Part shown: in pieces, positions 49,741-59,587 of the stretch | Layout: every line of letters starts with the position of its first letter | How positions within the stretch are numbered: position 1 is the stretch's first letter | Assembly: GCA_015068135.1 (NCBI GenBank) | Contig: SVLB01000006.1 | Location: 1-64,000 of the forward strand | Length of the DNA: 64,000 nt | DNA from: Oscillospiraceae bacterium | Lineage (GTDB): Bacteria > Bacillota > Clostridia > Oscillospirales > Oscillospiraceae | Direction: 5' to 3' | Translations under genes and position numbers: made by a program | Notes under the pieces: generated by a model | The model's database searches: none | Seen by the model: only the letters and a program-made list of their open reading frames with translations | Told to the model about the DNA's origin: nothing

Positions 49741-51150
49741 TTATTGGGACACAGGGATCCGGATAGTCACCAAGGTGCCACCACCCTGGGCATTTTCCAG
49801 AATCAGCTCACCACCGTGCATCTGCACGATCTCGTCGCACACCGCAAGTCCGATACCGGAGCCACGGGCTTTGGAGCTGCCCTTGTAGAATTTCTTTTTT
49901 ACCAGTGGGATCTCGTCCTCTGGAATGCCGGGGCCGTAATCCCGTATTCTCACGACCACATGCTCCCCTTCCAGGGCAATGGCGGCATCGATCTTTCCAC
50001 CCTTTCCGCCATGCTTGGCGGCATTGTCCAGGATATTGAGGAACACCTGCCGCATCCGTTTGGGATCGCAGGAGATTTCCGGAATGTCATCGTCATTTTC
50101 CATGTAATGAAGCTTCACACCGTCCTGGGAAAGACGGTTGCCGTACATAAATACGGTATCTTCAAACTCGCCGCGGATATCCACCACATCCACATTCAGG
50201 GTCATCCGTCCGTCCTGGATCCGGGTGAAATCCAAAAGATCCAGCACCATTTCCGTAAGGCGCCCTGCCTCCTTGTGGATGATCTTCACGCCCCGGGCTA
50301 CACCCTCGTCCAGAGTCTCGCCGCCTAAAATGGTCTCGCTCCAGCCGGTAATGGCGGTCAGTGGGGTACGCAGTTCATGAGACAGCGAGGAAATGAAGTC
50401 CGTCTGCATCTTTTCGTTCTGACTGATCTTCAGGGACATCTCATTGATGGCATCCACCAGCTGTCCCATCTCGTCATCATGTCGCTTTTCGATTTGAATG
50501 CCATAAGAGCCACTGGTGATCTTTTTCGCCTTTTCCACCACCTGGGTCAGTGGCACCAGGATATAGCGCATATAGTAGTTACCGCTGATGACCACGATCG
50601 CCAGTATCACAAGCAGAACACTTACCGCAATAAGTCCCACCTGCAGGACCTGGCGGTCCATCACTGCCGTGGAGGTCACATAGCGCAATACGCCAATGAC
50701 CTCACCGTTACTGTAGCGCATGGGGCTGGATACCGCCATAATCCGTTCCCCGGTTTGGGGGTTGGTGCCTACAAAGGTGGTGATCTTTTGGGTCTTCATA
50801 GAACGGGAGATATCCGATGTTGTGGGCGACTGCCCTGCCCATGGGCCGTAGGAGGATGCCACGATCCTGCCCTGGGCGTTGATAAATTGCAATTCGATCC
50901 GGTCCTTCTCATCAAAGCTTTGGGCATAGTTGATACAGGACTGGTAATAGGCATTATAGCTTTGATTCAAATAGTCCGCGAAAAACTCCGTGGTGGTCCG
51001 GGCCCGATAACTCAGATCCGACTCCATGGCCGAGTAGTAATACTCGGCAAATACCCCGGTCACCGCCAGTACACACACCAGCCCCAGTGCGCAAACAACG
51101 CTTACTGTATTGATGAGCCAGCGCCGGCGCAAACTTTTGGACTTCTTCAC
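49741..51150 (-). CDS. Sensor histidine kinase
   Basis: 469 residues. N-terminal TM helix (VSVVCALGLVCVLAVTGVFA), an extracytoplasmic sensor of about 130 residues, second TM (VGLIAVSVLLVILAIVVISG), HAMP, phospho-acceptor His in SSLSHELRTPLTAI, N box LNILDNAAKHGGKGG, G1 IRDYGPGIPE and G2 GIGLAVCDEI. A complete membrane kinase. Partner of the OmpR-type regulator 22 nt upstream. The signal is unknown; the lipoprotein that starts the operon may take part in sensing. Confidence 0.95.
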   Translation of the reverse strand: MKKSKSLRRRWLINTVSVVCALGLVCVLAVTGVFAEYYYSAMESDLSYRARTTTEFFADYLNQSYNAYYQSCINYAQSFDEKDRIELQFINAQGRIVASSYGPWAGQSPTTSDISRSMKTQKITTFVGTNPQTGERIMAVSSPMRYSNGEVIGVLRYVTSTAVMDRQVLQVGLIAVSVLLVILAIVVISGNYYMRYILVPLTQVVEKAKKITSGSYGIQIEKRHDDEMGQLVDAINEMSLKISQNEKMQTDFISSLSHELRTPLTAITGWSETILGGETLDEGVARGVKIIHKEAGRLTEMVLDLLDFTRIQDGRMTLNVDVVDIRGEFEDTVFMYGNRLSQDGVKLHYMENDDDIPEISCDPKRMRQVFLNILDNAAKHGGKGGKIDAAIALEGEHVVVRIRDYGPGIPEDEIPLVKKKFYKGSSKARGSGIGLAVCDEIVQMHGGELILENAQGGGTLVTIRIPVSQ

Positions 51151-51172
51151 GAACTACTCACTTTCCGGGCGG

Positions 51173-51859
51173 TCAGGCGCCCCACTTGTAGCCAAAGCCC
51201 CAAACGGTGGTGATGTAGGTGGGGTTGGCTGTATCGTCTTCGATCTTGATACGCAGACGGCGGATATTCACATCCACGATCTTCAGTTCTCCTTCGTAAT
51301 CCCTGCCCCATACCGCAGAGAGGATGTCCTCTCGGGAAAGGGCTCTGCCGGGATTCTGCATAAACAGCTTCAAAATGGAGTACTCCACCTGGGTCAGACG
51401 GATCCGGTTGCCTGCCTTTTCCAGGGTATGATTCCGGGTATTCATCACAAAGGGGCCCTGCTTCAAAAGCTCCAGGTCCGCCATGGTGTCGCCGCCGATC
51501 CGGCGGTACAGCGCATCGATCCGGGCTGTCAGCTCCGCAGGAGAAAAGGGCTTGGTCACATAGTCATCGGCACCGGTCATGAGGCCCGTGATCTTATCCA
51601 TCTCCTGGGTCCGGGCAGTGAGCATAATAATGCCCATTTGCTTACTGGTCGCCCGGATGCGGCGGCAGACCTCAAAGCCGTCAATATCCGGCAGCATAAT
51701 GTCCAGGATCGCTACCCGGATATCCGGGTTCTCCCGGATCCGGTCCAATGCCTCCTGTCCGGTACCTGCCTCAATGGCTTCGTAGCCTGCCCGGGTCAGA
51801 TTAATGACCACAAAGGAACGGATATTAACCTCGTCTTCCAAAATCAATACTTTTTTCAT
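51173..51859 (-). CDS. OmpR/PhoB-family response regulator
   Basis: 228 residues. Receiver with acidic pair (ILEDEVN), phospho-acceptor Asp in VAILDIMLPDIDG, Thr in IIMLTA, Lys in YVTKPFSP. C-terminal winged helix: LTQVEYSILKLFMQNPGRAL and VDVNIRRLRIKIEDD. Pairs with the histidine kinase downstream. Its start lies one base after the lipoprotein stop. Confidence 0.96.
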   Translation of the reverse strand: MKKVLILEDEVNIRSFVVINLTRAGYEAIEAGTGQEALDRIRENPDIRVAILDIMLPDIDGFEVCRRIRATSKQMGIIMLTARTQEMDKITGLMTGADDYVTKPFSPAELTARIDALYRRIGGDTMADLELLKQGPFVMNTRNHTLEKAGNRIRLTQVEYSILKLFMQNPGRALSREDILSAVWGRDYEGELKIVDVNIRRLRIKIEDDTANPTYITTVWGFGYKWGA

Positions 51860-51860
51860 A

Positions 51861-53183
51861 TTATGTCTCTCCTGTTTTCCACTCCTGATGGATCAGATGG
51901 AACGCATTGGCAACAGACTGGCTGTCGATTCCGTACTGAGCCGCCTTGCCGGTAAGGCTCAGAGAATAAACCGCTGAATCTGTTTGATAGATAATGCATC
52001 GGTCCGCCGCGGCACCCTGCTGCTGGCGGTCCTGACCGGTAAAGGTGAATACGGTCATGACCTGCTGGGCCGTTTTGCCCGTATCATCCCACACATAGAA
52101 AGAATAGGCTGTGCCGTCCTGCACCGCTGTCATCCGGTAAGCCAGAGAGCTGTCCAGTTCCAAATACCAGCCACCCACAAAATTGTGGTAGGTATAGACC
52201 TTGTCCACCTCGCCGCCCTCACCGGTCATAGCATACCAGCGGATCATATACTGATCGTCCGCCAGCCTCGCTTCCGGTACCGGGCGCATCCCGATCAGAT
52301 GGGGCAGCTCGATCACACCGTCACTGTCGATATCATCGGCATACACATAGTAGTTTCGCAAAGTCTTTACACTGGTGCCGGACTCATTGGAGACGGTCAC
52401 ATTGGTCAGCACCCCATCCACGACCGCATACACATCGGTGATCAGCGCCGCATCGTCGTTGGTGGTGGAGGCAATATAGACCGCAGGCTCTCCGCCGTGA
52501 AGCTTACCTGCCAGGATGCGCTTCAGTTTATCTGCAGATTCGGACATTTCCAGTTCTACAGACCGGTTCACACTGCCGTTTTCCACGCCGTACAGCTCTA
52601 CGATCCCGCGGTCTGCCTCGGTGGTTCCGGGACGGATCACAAACAGCTCGCTGTAGCTGTCCTCATCCAGACTCACCGGCAGGAATTTGTAGTAATTGGC
52701 GGTAAACAGCTGTTCTGCCTGACCGCCGGAGAAGGTATACACAGAAAGGGATCGCAATACCTGGTCACTGACCCGGCGGCCTACTACCATTTCCAGTCCG
52801 GGTTTGGCATCCATCTGCACATATTCCACCTGTTCGAAGGAAGAACCGCTGCTTTCGATGGTATCCGTATGGATGTAGTGGGAATCCTGCCGGTCAAAGA
52901 TCAGGATCTGAAGGGGCGCGTTGGCATCGCCCTTGGTATAGACCAGATATTCCTGCTGTCCGTCCCCATCCAGGTCTGCCATCTGCACCGACTGGCGGCG
53001 CTCCCCTGCCAGAGGGGCGCTGTATTCCAGTCCTTCCATCGCCTTGTCGATGGAAGCCTGCAGGTCATAGAAGGATTCCGACCGTTTGGGAAGCTGGTAC
53101 ATCCGATCCACAGTTTCCATGGAGCAGGCGCAAAGGGTTGCCATGAGTCCAAGGACAAACCATATCCATTTCAGTTTTCTCAT
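51861..53183 (-). CDS. Lipoprotein of unknown function, first gene of the kinase-recA run
   Basis: 440 residues. Signal peptide and lipobox LMATLCAC. VCBS/FG-GAP-like strand VQMADLDGDGQQEYLVYT near the N-terminus suggests a beta-propeller surface domain; further similar segments include YVYADDIDSDGVIELPHLIG. Anchored outside. Position ahead of a two-component pair suggests a sensory or envelope role. A TATACT box lies about 30 nt upstream of the start. Confidence 0.88.
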   Translation of the reverse strand: MRKLKWIWFVLGLMATLCACSMETVDRMYQLPKRSESFYDLQASIDKAMEGLEYSAPLAGERRQSVQMADLDGDGQQEYLVYTKGDANAPLQILIFDRQDSHYIHTDTIESSGSSFEQVEYVQMDAKPGLEMVVGRRVSDQVLRSLSVYTFSGGQAEQLFTANYYKFLPVSLDEDSYSELFVIRPGTTEADRGIVELYGVENGSVNRSVELEMSESADKLKRILAGKLHGGEPAVYIASTTNDDAALITDVYAVVDGVLTNVTVSNESGTSVKTLRNYYVYADDIDSDGVIELPHLIGMRPVPEARLADDQYMIRWYAMTGEGGEVDKVYTYHNFVGGWYLELDSSLAYRMTAVQDGTAYSFYVWDDTGKTAQQVMTVFTFTGQDRQQQGAAADRCIIYQTDSAVYSLSLTGKAAQYGIDSQSVANAFHLIHQEWKTGET

Positions 53184-53232
53184 GTCAACACCCCCACTCG
53201 TTAGTATAACACATTTGTTTCAAAAAGGAAAG

Positions 53233-56200
53233 CTATTTTACAACAACATTTTCCTGCCCCAGCATATTTTTCAGTTCCCCGATCATCCGGGGATCGGCAA
53301 TGCTTCTGGCTCCTCTGCGGCATTTGGTATCTGCAAAATACAGCACCACGGACTGCTCTCCGGGGAACATATTGATCACCGCTTTCACCTTGGGATACAA
53401 GGGGCTGTTCTCCGAAGGCAAGCGCAGATAGATCACTTCCTCCGCCTTGGGCTCGGGCAGCTTTTCCGCCTTCTCCTCTTTGGTATAGTCCTTCAGATGG
53501 CGGACCCGGTTAACGATCAGTTGCGGTTCTTTCTCATCCCGCAATGACACCTTTCCGATGACCACAACCGGAATATTCTCCCGGAGCAGGTCGCCATACT
53601 CGGCAATGATCTTGGAAAAGGCCAGCATTTCAATAGAGCCCGTATCGTCCTCCAATGTAACATAGGCCATCATGGTGTTGTTCCGGGTGGTCTTCATTTT
53701 TGCCGTCTGGACCACACCGGCAATGCTCACGATCTGCTCATCCTGATAGGCAGATTCCCCATCCATCAGTTCCCCGATGGGTACTACACGGGTCTTTTTC
53801 AGAAGCTCCCGATAGTCATCCATAGGGTGACCGGAAATATAAATTCCGGTGGTCTCCTTTTCCATGAGCATCAATTCGCCCCGTTCCAGCTCCGGAAGAC
53901 TTGGAATGGGAATGGCAGTGGCTTTCTCCTCCTCCGGGTCCAGCAGAGAGAACAGTCCCATTTGGCCTTCCAGATTCCGTTTCCGGGAACCGGCAATGGT
54001 ATCCATCATGGTATCATACACAGCCAAAAGCTCACTTCTGTGATGACCGAAGCAGTCCAGCGCGCCGCATTTGATGAAGTTTTCCACAGCACGCTTGTTC
54101 AGCTCTCCCTCGCCCATACGGGTAATAAAATCCTCCAGGGAGCGGAAATGGCCCCCCTCTTCCCGTTTTTGCACGATCCGGTTGATGAGGGCGATGCCCA
54201 CATTCTTCACAGCGCCCAGGCCAAAGCGAATGGACTTGTCCTCCACCGCAAAGCTGGAAAAAGAATGGTTGATATCAGGCGGCAGTACCGCAATACCCAG
54301 TTCCTTACACTCGGTGATGTAGCCGGATATCTTGACAGCGGAATCCAGCACAGAGGTCATCAGGGCCGCCATGTACTCACGGGGATAATGGCATTTTAAG
54401 TATGCCGTCTGATAGGAAACCACCGCATAGCAAACCGCATGGGCCTTATTGAAGGCATAGTTGGCAAAGTCTACGATCTCGTCATAAATGGACTGAGCCG
54501 CAGTCTCCGACACTCCCTTTGCCATGGCACCGGGGATCCCCTGGTTGGGATCACCGTAGACAAAGACCTTGCGTTCTTCCTCAATGACCTTCATTTTCTT
54601 TTTGGAAATGGCTCTGCGGATATTGTCCGCCTGGCCCATGGTGTAGCCGCCCAAGCTCCGGAAGATCTCAATCACCTGCTCCTGATAGACGATACAGCCA
54701 TAGGTAACCTGCAAAATCGGCTCCAAATGCGGGGTCTTATAGGTGATCTTTTTCGGATCCAGCTTGTTGGCAATGAATTTGGGAATGGAGTCCATAGGGC
54801 CCGGGCGGTAGAGGGCCACAATAGCCGTCATGTCTTCAATGGATGTGGGCTTCATTTTCAGGCACACATCGGTAATGCCCGCCGATTCCAGCTGAAATAC
54901 GCCCTGGGTCTGTCCCTGGGCCAGCATGGCAAAGGTCTCAGGGTCATTATCCGGAACCTGATCGATGGAAAAGGACGGATCCTTACGGCGGATCTGGGCC
55001 TGGGCATCTTCAATGACCGTCAGGTTTCTCAGACCCAAAAAGTCCATTTTCAGAAGACCCAGCTCCTCAATGGTGGTCATGGTATACTGGGTCACAATGG
55101 TATCGTCATTGCGGGAAAGGGGTACGTAGCTGCATACAGGATCGGCAGTGATCACCACACCGGCGGCATGGGTGGAGGTGTTTCTGGGCATTCCCTCCAG
55201 GCTCATAGCTGTGTCGATAAGCTTTTTCACCCGCTCGTCGGCATCATACATCTCCTTCAGCTTAGGGGATACCTGCAGTGCCTCCTGCAAGGTGATATGC
55301 AGAGGCATGGTAGGCACCAGCTTTGCCACAACATCCGTTTCCCCATAAGAAAAGTTCAGCGCACGCCCCACATCCCGGATGGCACCTCTGGCCGCCATGG
55401 TACCGAAGGTGGCGATCTGCGCCACATGGTCGGCACCGTATTTTTTCATGACATATTCGATGACCTCACCTCTGCGCTCCTGGCAGAAGTCCGTATCGAA
55501 GTCGGGCATGCTCACACGCTCAGGATTCAAAAAGCGCTCGAAAATGAGGCTGTATTTCATGGGATCCACTTCCGTGATGTGCATACAGTAGGCGACAATG
55601 GACGCCGCACCGGAGCCACGTCCCGGTCCTACCGGGATCCCGGATTCCTTGGCATAGCGAATAAAATCCCATACGATCAGGTAGTAGTTCACATAGCCCA
55701 TGCGGCTGATCACGCCGATCTCGTATTCCAGCCGCTCCAAATAGCTCTCCGGAGGATCCGCATACCGCTCCCGGAAGCCATCCATACACAGCTTACGGAA
55801 GTATTCCTCATTGGTATAGCCCTCAGGCACAGGAAAGGAGGGCAAATGGTACTCATTAAAAACAAATTCCACATTGCACCGCTGGGCGATCTTTGCCGTG
55901 TTTTCCAAAGCCTCCGGGCAATTGGGGAACAGTGCGGAAAGCTCAGCTTCGCTTTTCAGATAAAATTCCTCTGTCTGGAAGCGCATCCGGTTGGGGTCAT
56001 CCACAGTCTTGCCGGTCTGTACGCAAAGCAATACGTCCTGCATCACCGCGTCTTCCTTACGCAGATAGTGGGCATCGTTGGTGACCACCAGGGGGATCCC
56101 CGTCTCCCGGGAGAGCCGCATGAGTCCCTGATTCACAGAAGTCTGTTCCGGGATCCCGTGATCCTGAAGCTCCAAATAGAAGTCCTCCGGTCCAAAGATC

Positions 56201-56688
56201 CGGGACAGCTCCAAGGCAGATGCCTTGGCATTGTCATAGTCATTTTCCATGAGCCGCTGGGGGATGACGCCCGCCAGGCAGGCAGAGGTGGCGATCAAGC
56301 CTTCGTGATACTGCTCCAACAGAGCCAGATCCACCCTGGGCTTACCGTAAAAGCCCCGAATAAAGGCCTGGGAGACCATATAGCATAGGTTCTCATAGCC
56401 GGTACGGTTTTTGCAAAGAAGCACCAAATGGTAGGCATCGCTGTCGATGCCGTGGGTCTTATCCTCCATGCGCCGGGGCGCTACATAGACCTCACAGCCG
56501 ATGATCGGCTTGATGCCCGCGGCCTTGGCGGCTTTATAAAAATCGATACAGCCATACATGACTCCGTGGTCCGTAATGGCGATGGCCTCCTGCTCCAGTT
56601 CCTTGACCCGGTCCATCATGGATTTGATCCGGCAGGCACCGTCCAGAAGGCTGTATTCTGTATGTACATGTAAATGAACAAAGCTCAT
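53233..56688 (-). CDS. dnaE: DNA polymerase III alpha subunit DnaE
   Basis: 1151 residues. Order: PHP domain (FVHLHVHTEYSLLDGACRIK), polymerase palm with GPGRGSGAASIVAYC and catalytic Asp residues in MPDFDTDFCQERRGE, third Asp region LLKMDFLGLRNLTV, helix-hairpin-helix, and OB fold (QIVSIAGVVQTAKMKTTRNN). Full length and with intact catalytic residues, in contrast to the PolC-derived island protein. It shares one base with the whiA stop. Confidence 0.98.
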   Translation of the reverse strand: MSFVHLHVHTEYSLLDGACRIKSMMDRVKELEQEAIAITDHGVMYGCIDFYKAAKAAGIKPIIGCEVYVAPRRMEDKTHGIDSDAYHLVLLCKNRTGYENLCYMVSQAFIRGFYGKPRVDLALLEQYHEGLIATSACLAGVIPQRLMENDYDNAKASALELSRIFGPEDFYLELQDHGIPEQTSVNQGLMRLSRETGIPLVVTNDAHYLRKEDAVMQDVLLCVQTGKTVDDPNRMRFQTEEFYLKSEAELSALFPNCPEALENTAKIAQRCNVEFVFNEYHLPSFPVPEGYTNEEYFRKLCMDGFRERYADPPESYLERLEYEIGVISRMGYVNYYLIVWDFIRYAKESGIPVGPGRGSGAASIVAYCMHITEVDPMKYSLIFERFLNPERVSMPDFDTDFCQERRGEVIEYVMKKYGADHVAQIATFGTMAARGAIRDVGRALNFSYGETDVVAKLVPTMPLHITLQEALQVSPKLKEMYDADERVKKLIDTAMSLEGMPRNTSTHAAGVVITADPVCSYVPLSRNDDTIVTQYTMTTIEELGLLKMDFLGLRNLTVIEDAQAQIRRKDPSFSIDQVPDNDPETFAMLAQGQTQGVFQLESAGITDVCLKMKPTSIEDMTAIVALYRPGPMDSIPKFIANKLDPKKITYKTPHLEPILQVTYGCIVYQEQVIEIFRSLGGYTMGQADNIRRAISKKKMKVIEEERKVFVYGDPNQGIPGAMAKGVSETAAQSIYDEIVDFANYAFNKAHAVCYAVVSYQTAYLKCHYPREYMAALMTSVLDSAVKISGYITECKELGIAVLPPDINHSFSSFAVEDKSIRFGLGAVKNVGIALINRIVQKREEGGHFRSLEDFITRMGEGELNKRAVENFIKCGALDCFGHHRSELLAVYDTMMDTIAGSRKRNLEGQMGLFSLLDPEEEKATAIPIPSLPELERGELMLMEKETTGIYISGHPMDDYRELLKKTRVVPIGELMDGESAYQDEQIVSIAGVVQTAKMKTTRNNTMMAYVTLEDDTGSIEMLAFSKIIAEYGDLLRENIPVVVIGKVSLRDEKEPQLIVNRVRHLKDYTKEEKAEKLPEPKAEEVIYLRLPSENSPLYPKVKAVINMFPGEQSVVLYFADTKCRRGARSIADPRMIGELKNMLGQENVVVK

Positions 56689-57599
56689 TATCGTTCCTCC
56701 TGGGACAGTTCTACCAGTTTTTTCAGACGGTGGTTCATAGCAGGCTTGGAGATAGGCGGTTCCATCATAGCCGCCAATTCCGTTAAGGACGCTTCAGGAT
56801 TGGCTTCCCGGGCCTTTGCCGCCTGCAGCAGCTTGACGGGCAAGCTGTCAAACATACCTTTTGTCCGCAGCTGACGGATGGCGGAAAGCTGCTCCTGGGC
56901 CGCCTCCACCACCTTAGAGGTATTGGCCTCATCGCAGTTACAGCGGCGGTTGACTTTATTATTCAATTCTTTTTCCAGCTTTGCTTCCATCATGCCCATG
57001 GCCGCCACGGGGGCGCCCAAGAAGGCCAGAAAGTCGCAGATCAGGTCGCACTGCTTGATATATAGCACCTGGCTGCCGCTCCGGGATGCCGTTTTAGGCG
57101 CAAAGCCCATGATCTCCTGGATCAATGCATACCCCTCCCGGGCCACGCTGTGGTGGGAGGTGGCAAATTCCATATGATAGTTCTTTTCCGGGTCTGTTAC
57201 AGAGCCGCCAGCCAAAAATGCACCCCGAAGGAACGCCGTCTTACAGCATTCCTCCTCCAAAACCGCCAGGTTGATGTGCAGGCTCACCGTGTTGTCCGGG
57301 TCAAAGCCGCAGCAGGACATGATCTTCAGAAGCTTTTCCTCCTCCCAAATGGAGAAGCTCAGCTTTCCCGGGGCCTGCAGACTGGGGTAGCTGTCAAAAT
57401 CCACTCCGAAGCCCTTTTTGAACAGCTTGGGAAGGAACATGGCAAACTCCCGGCTCTCCGTGGTGATTCGAATGCCGTCAGCACCGAAGCTGCCGGAAAA
57501 CAGCAAGATCCCAAAGCACTGTGCCACAGCGCAGCAATGCCTTTGGGGCATCAGCTTGCAGATCTCCGCCTTGGCCTTTGCCGCAAATGAGATCGCCAT
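56688..57599 (-). CDS. whiA: DNA-binding protein WhiA
   Basis: 303 residues from the ATG at 57599 (GGGAGG upstream); a TTG two codons earlier is possible. N-terminal degenerate LAGLIDADG part: FSGSFGADGIRITTES, FLRGAFLAGGSVTDPEKNYH. C-terminal helix-turn-helix: LTELAAMMEPPISKPAMNHR. WhiA affects cell division and chromosome segregation in Gram-positives. It directly precedes dnaE; the usual yvcJ-yvcK partners are absent from this window. Confidence 0.95.
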   Translation of the reverse strand: MAISFAAKAKAEICKLMPQRHCCAVAQCFGILLFSGSFGADGIRITTESREFAMFLPKLFKKGFGVDFDSYPSLQAPGKLSFSIWEEEKLLKIMSCCGFDPDNTVSLHINLAVLEEECCKTAFLRGAFLAGGSVTDPEKNYHMEFATSHHSVAREGYALIQEIMGFAPKTASRSGSQVLYIKQCDLICDFLAFLGAPVAAMGMMEAKLEKELNNKVNRRCNCDEANTSKVVEAAQEQLSAIRQLRTKGMFDSLPVKLLQAAKAREANPEASLTELAAMMEPPISKPAMNHRLKKLVELSQEER

Positions 57600-57642
57600 C
57601 CACAATTCCTCCCCTCATATTTTGGTTTGCCTCACTGTCTTT

Positions 57643-57671
57643 GAAATTGACAATAGAAAATTGTCAATTTC
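57643..57671. terminator. Small hairpin between murB and whiA
   Basis: GAAATTGACAAT-AGAAA-ATTGTCAATTTC, a perfect 12-bp stem. Tail not rich in T, so the terminator role for murB is only likely. Confidence 0.6.
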
Positions 57672-57678
57672 CCCTTAT

Positions 57679-58587
57679 TTACCAAATGCGCACTTCCGGT
57701 TCCAGTTGGATACCGGAGTTTTCTTTTACCTTTTGTGCCACGTCGGTCAGCAGCTGCTTTACCTGCCGGGAAGTGGCGTTGCCCAAATTCACCGCAAAGC
57801 CTGCGTGTTTTTCCGAGATGGCCGCATCCCCCACCCGGTAGCCCTTCAGGCCTGCCTGATCAATGAGTGCGGCGGCATAGCCGCCCACGGGGCGCTTGAA
57901 GGCCGAGCCGGCAGAAGGCTTATCCAGTGGCTGAGAAGCACTGCGTTTTGCCATCAGCTCCTGCATTTTCCCCCGGACTTCCTCTACAGGCTTGGGTTCC
58001 AGGCAGAATACCGCGCTGACCACAATGCCGCCGCTTTCTTCCAGGCAGCTGTGGCGATAGGAAAATTCCATTTCTTCACAAGTAAGGGTCTGAAGTGTTC
58101 CGTCAGGCAGCATCACATCCACGCTTTCGCAGATCTGACAGATCTCACCGCCATAGGCACCGGCATTCATATACACACCGCCGCCCACTGTGCCGGGAAT
58201 GCCATGGGCAAACTCCATGCCCCCCAGGCCCTGGTTGGCAGCAAACACCGCACACCGGGCCATGGTCACGCCGGCTGCCACCCGGATCCGGTTTCCGTCC
58301 AGACGCTCCATTCCGTCCAGGCAGTCCTTCAGGCACACGGTCAATCCCGGAAGGCCTTCGTCCGGGGCCAGGATATTGGTTCCTGCACCTAAGATAGCAG
58401 GTTTTACGTCCAACAAAGCGGACGTTTTTAATAATCGGGAAAGTTCCTCGGGATTCTTGGGAAATGCCATGACCTCAGCAGCACCGCCAATGCGGAAAGA
58501 GGTATGCCTGGACATGGGTTCATTGAAACGCAGGGAAATTTCAGGAAGCAAAGTTGAGATTTTTGACTGAAAAGCAGTGTTTTCCAC
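57679..58587 (-). CDS. murB: UDP-N-acetylenolpyruvoylglucosamine reductase
   Basis: 302 residues, GTG start with GGAGG 8 nt upstream. FAD enzyme of peptidoglycan precursor synthesis. FAD-binding parts NTFRIGG-like TSFRIGGAAEV, AILGAGTNILAPDEGL and GIPGTVGGGVYMNAGAYGGE; catalytic Ser-containing RHSCLEES region and C-terminal PSAGSAFKRPVGGYAAALID. Type IIb layout, as in most Firmicutes. Promoter: TTGCAT-17-TATACT just upstream. Confidence 0.97.
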   Translation of the reverse strand: MENTAFQSKISTLLPEISLRFNEPMSRHTSFRIGGAAEVMAFPKNPEELSRLLKTSALLDVKPAILGAGTNILAPDEGLPGLTVCLKDCLDGMERLDGNRIRVAAGVTMARCAVFAANQGLGGMEFAHGIPGTVGGGVYMNAGAYGGEICQICESVDVMLPDGTLQTLTCEEMEFSYRHSCLEESGGIVVSAVFCLEPKPVEEVRGKMQELMAKRSASQPLDKPSAGSAFKRPVGGYAAALIDQAGLKGYRVGDAAISEKHAGFAVNLGNATSRQVKQLLTDVAQKVKENSGIQLEPEVRIW

Positions 58588-58690
58588 AATAAACGCCTCC
58601 GGGTGTATGATTGGTTACAGTATACCATATTCCATGAGAATATGCAATTATCACAATTTGAAATTTGTGTAACTTTTTTCAAAGAAATAG

Positions 58691-58712
58691 GGGTGGCTTG
58701 CAGGCCACCCCT
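58691..58712 (-). terminator. Terminator of the polyferredoxin gene
   Basis: GGGGTGGC-TTGCAG-GCCACCCC, 8-bp GC stem; on the minus strand followed by TATTTCTTTG. Confidence 0.8.
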
Positions 58713-58729
58713 TTTCGGTAAGTACGGTA

Positions 58730-59116
58730 TTACTTTTCCACAATCTCCAGGATCTCCATGGGACATGCCTTGACACAGATGCCGCAGGCAATGCACTTGG
58801 AGGCGGGGTTCTCGGGCTTGAGGACCATGACCTTCATGGGGCAGGCCTCCACGCAAGCACCACAGGAAACGCACAGCTTCTTATTGATCATGTACACGCC
58901 GGTCTTGGGATTCTGGGTGATGGCGCCATGCTCACAAGCCTTCATGCACTTGCCGCACTGGATGCAGGTTATAGGCTTGGCACCGTTACCCTTGGCAACG
59001 ATCTGAATGCAGCTGTAATCCGGATGGAACTCCTTGTAAAAGGCCTTGGAGCAAGCCTGCACACATTCCAGGCAAGCCATACACTCCGTACCTTTTTTAA
59101 CCATAAGCTTCTTCAT
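58730..59116 (-). CDS. Polyferredoxin, four [4Fe-4S] motifs
   Basis: 128 residues from the ATG at 59116 (AGGGGA upstream); a start at 59149 overlaps no better signal. Four CxxCxxCxxxC motifs: CMACLECVQACS, CIQCGKCMKACE, CVSCGACVEACP, CIACGICVKACP. Small electron carrier or electron-transfer subunit (HycB/NapF-like), cytoplasmic, fitting an anaerobe. Monocistronic; promoter at 59153-59181. The redox partner is not in the window. Confidence 0.93.
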   Translation of the reverse strand: MKKLMVKKGTECMACLECVQACSKAFYKEFHPDYSCIQIVAKGNGAKPITCIQCGKCMKACEHGAITQNPKTGVYMINKKLCVSCGACVEACPMKVMVLKPENPASKCIACGICVKACPMEILEIVEK

Positions 59117-59152
59117 AAGAAAAGATTCCCCTTTTCGTTTTATTTCCATTCT

Positions 59153-59181
59153 ATTATACAGGAAGTATAGAAAAATAGCAA
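59153..59181 (-). promoter_or_regulatory. Promoter of the polyferredoxin gene
   Basis: On the minus strand TTGCTA (59181-59176), 17-nt spacer, TATAAT (59158-59153). Confidence 0.75.
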
Positions 59182-59273
59182 TGCCTAATTTCTATTTTCA
59201 TTAATAAATTTCCTGCTTATTTTCTTTCAAACGGGAAATACTATAGCAGAACATCAGTTCTAAGGAGGATTTT

Positions 59274-59579
59274 ATGAAACGTATCACACTTGTGGCACTG
59301 GTTCTTGCCCTTTGCACAGGGCTGTGTGCCTGCAACCGTACCAAGGATCCCAAGCCCGAAGCCACCAAGGCTCCCACCCAGGCTCCCACGGTCATGCCCA
59401 CTGTCATGCCTACGATTTTACCCACCATGGAGCCTAACATTCCCGATCCTACTGTGGATTCCCACTCCACCCGTCCCGAGGACAATACGGAAGATACCAC
59501 CGGGGATCACACCGGCACAACAGACACCACCGGTCAGTCCGGCAGTGGCCTGGTCCAGCCCCGCAGACAGCGCAGATAA
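59274..59579 (+). CDS. Small Thr/Pro-rich lipoprotein
   Basis: 101 residues. Signal peptide and lipobox TGLCAC, then a low-complexity tail of PT/AP repeats (EATKAPTQAPTVMPTVMPTI) and an Asp/Thr-rich stretch, ending QPRRQRR. No folded domain visible; probably an extended, surface-tethered linker protein. TAAGGAGGA ribosome site. Confidence 0.82.
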   Translation: MKRITLVALVLALCTGLCACNRTKDPKPEATKAPTQAPTVMPTVMPTILPTMEPNIPDPTVDSHSTRPEDNTEDTTGDHTGTTDTTGQSGSGLVQPRRQRR

Positions 59580-59587
59580 TCAAAACA

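Noticed and set aside
54439-56388. 649-codon ORF antisense to dnaE
   Set aside because: Shadow frame of a full-length dnaE with all catalytic motifs.
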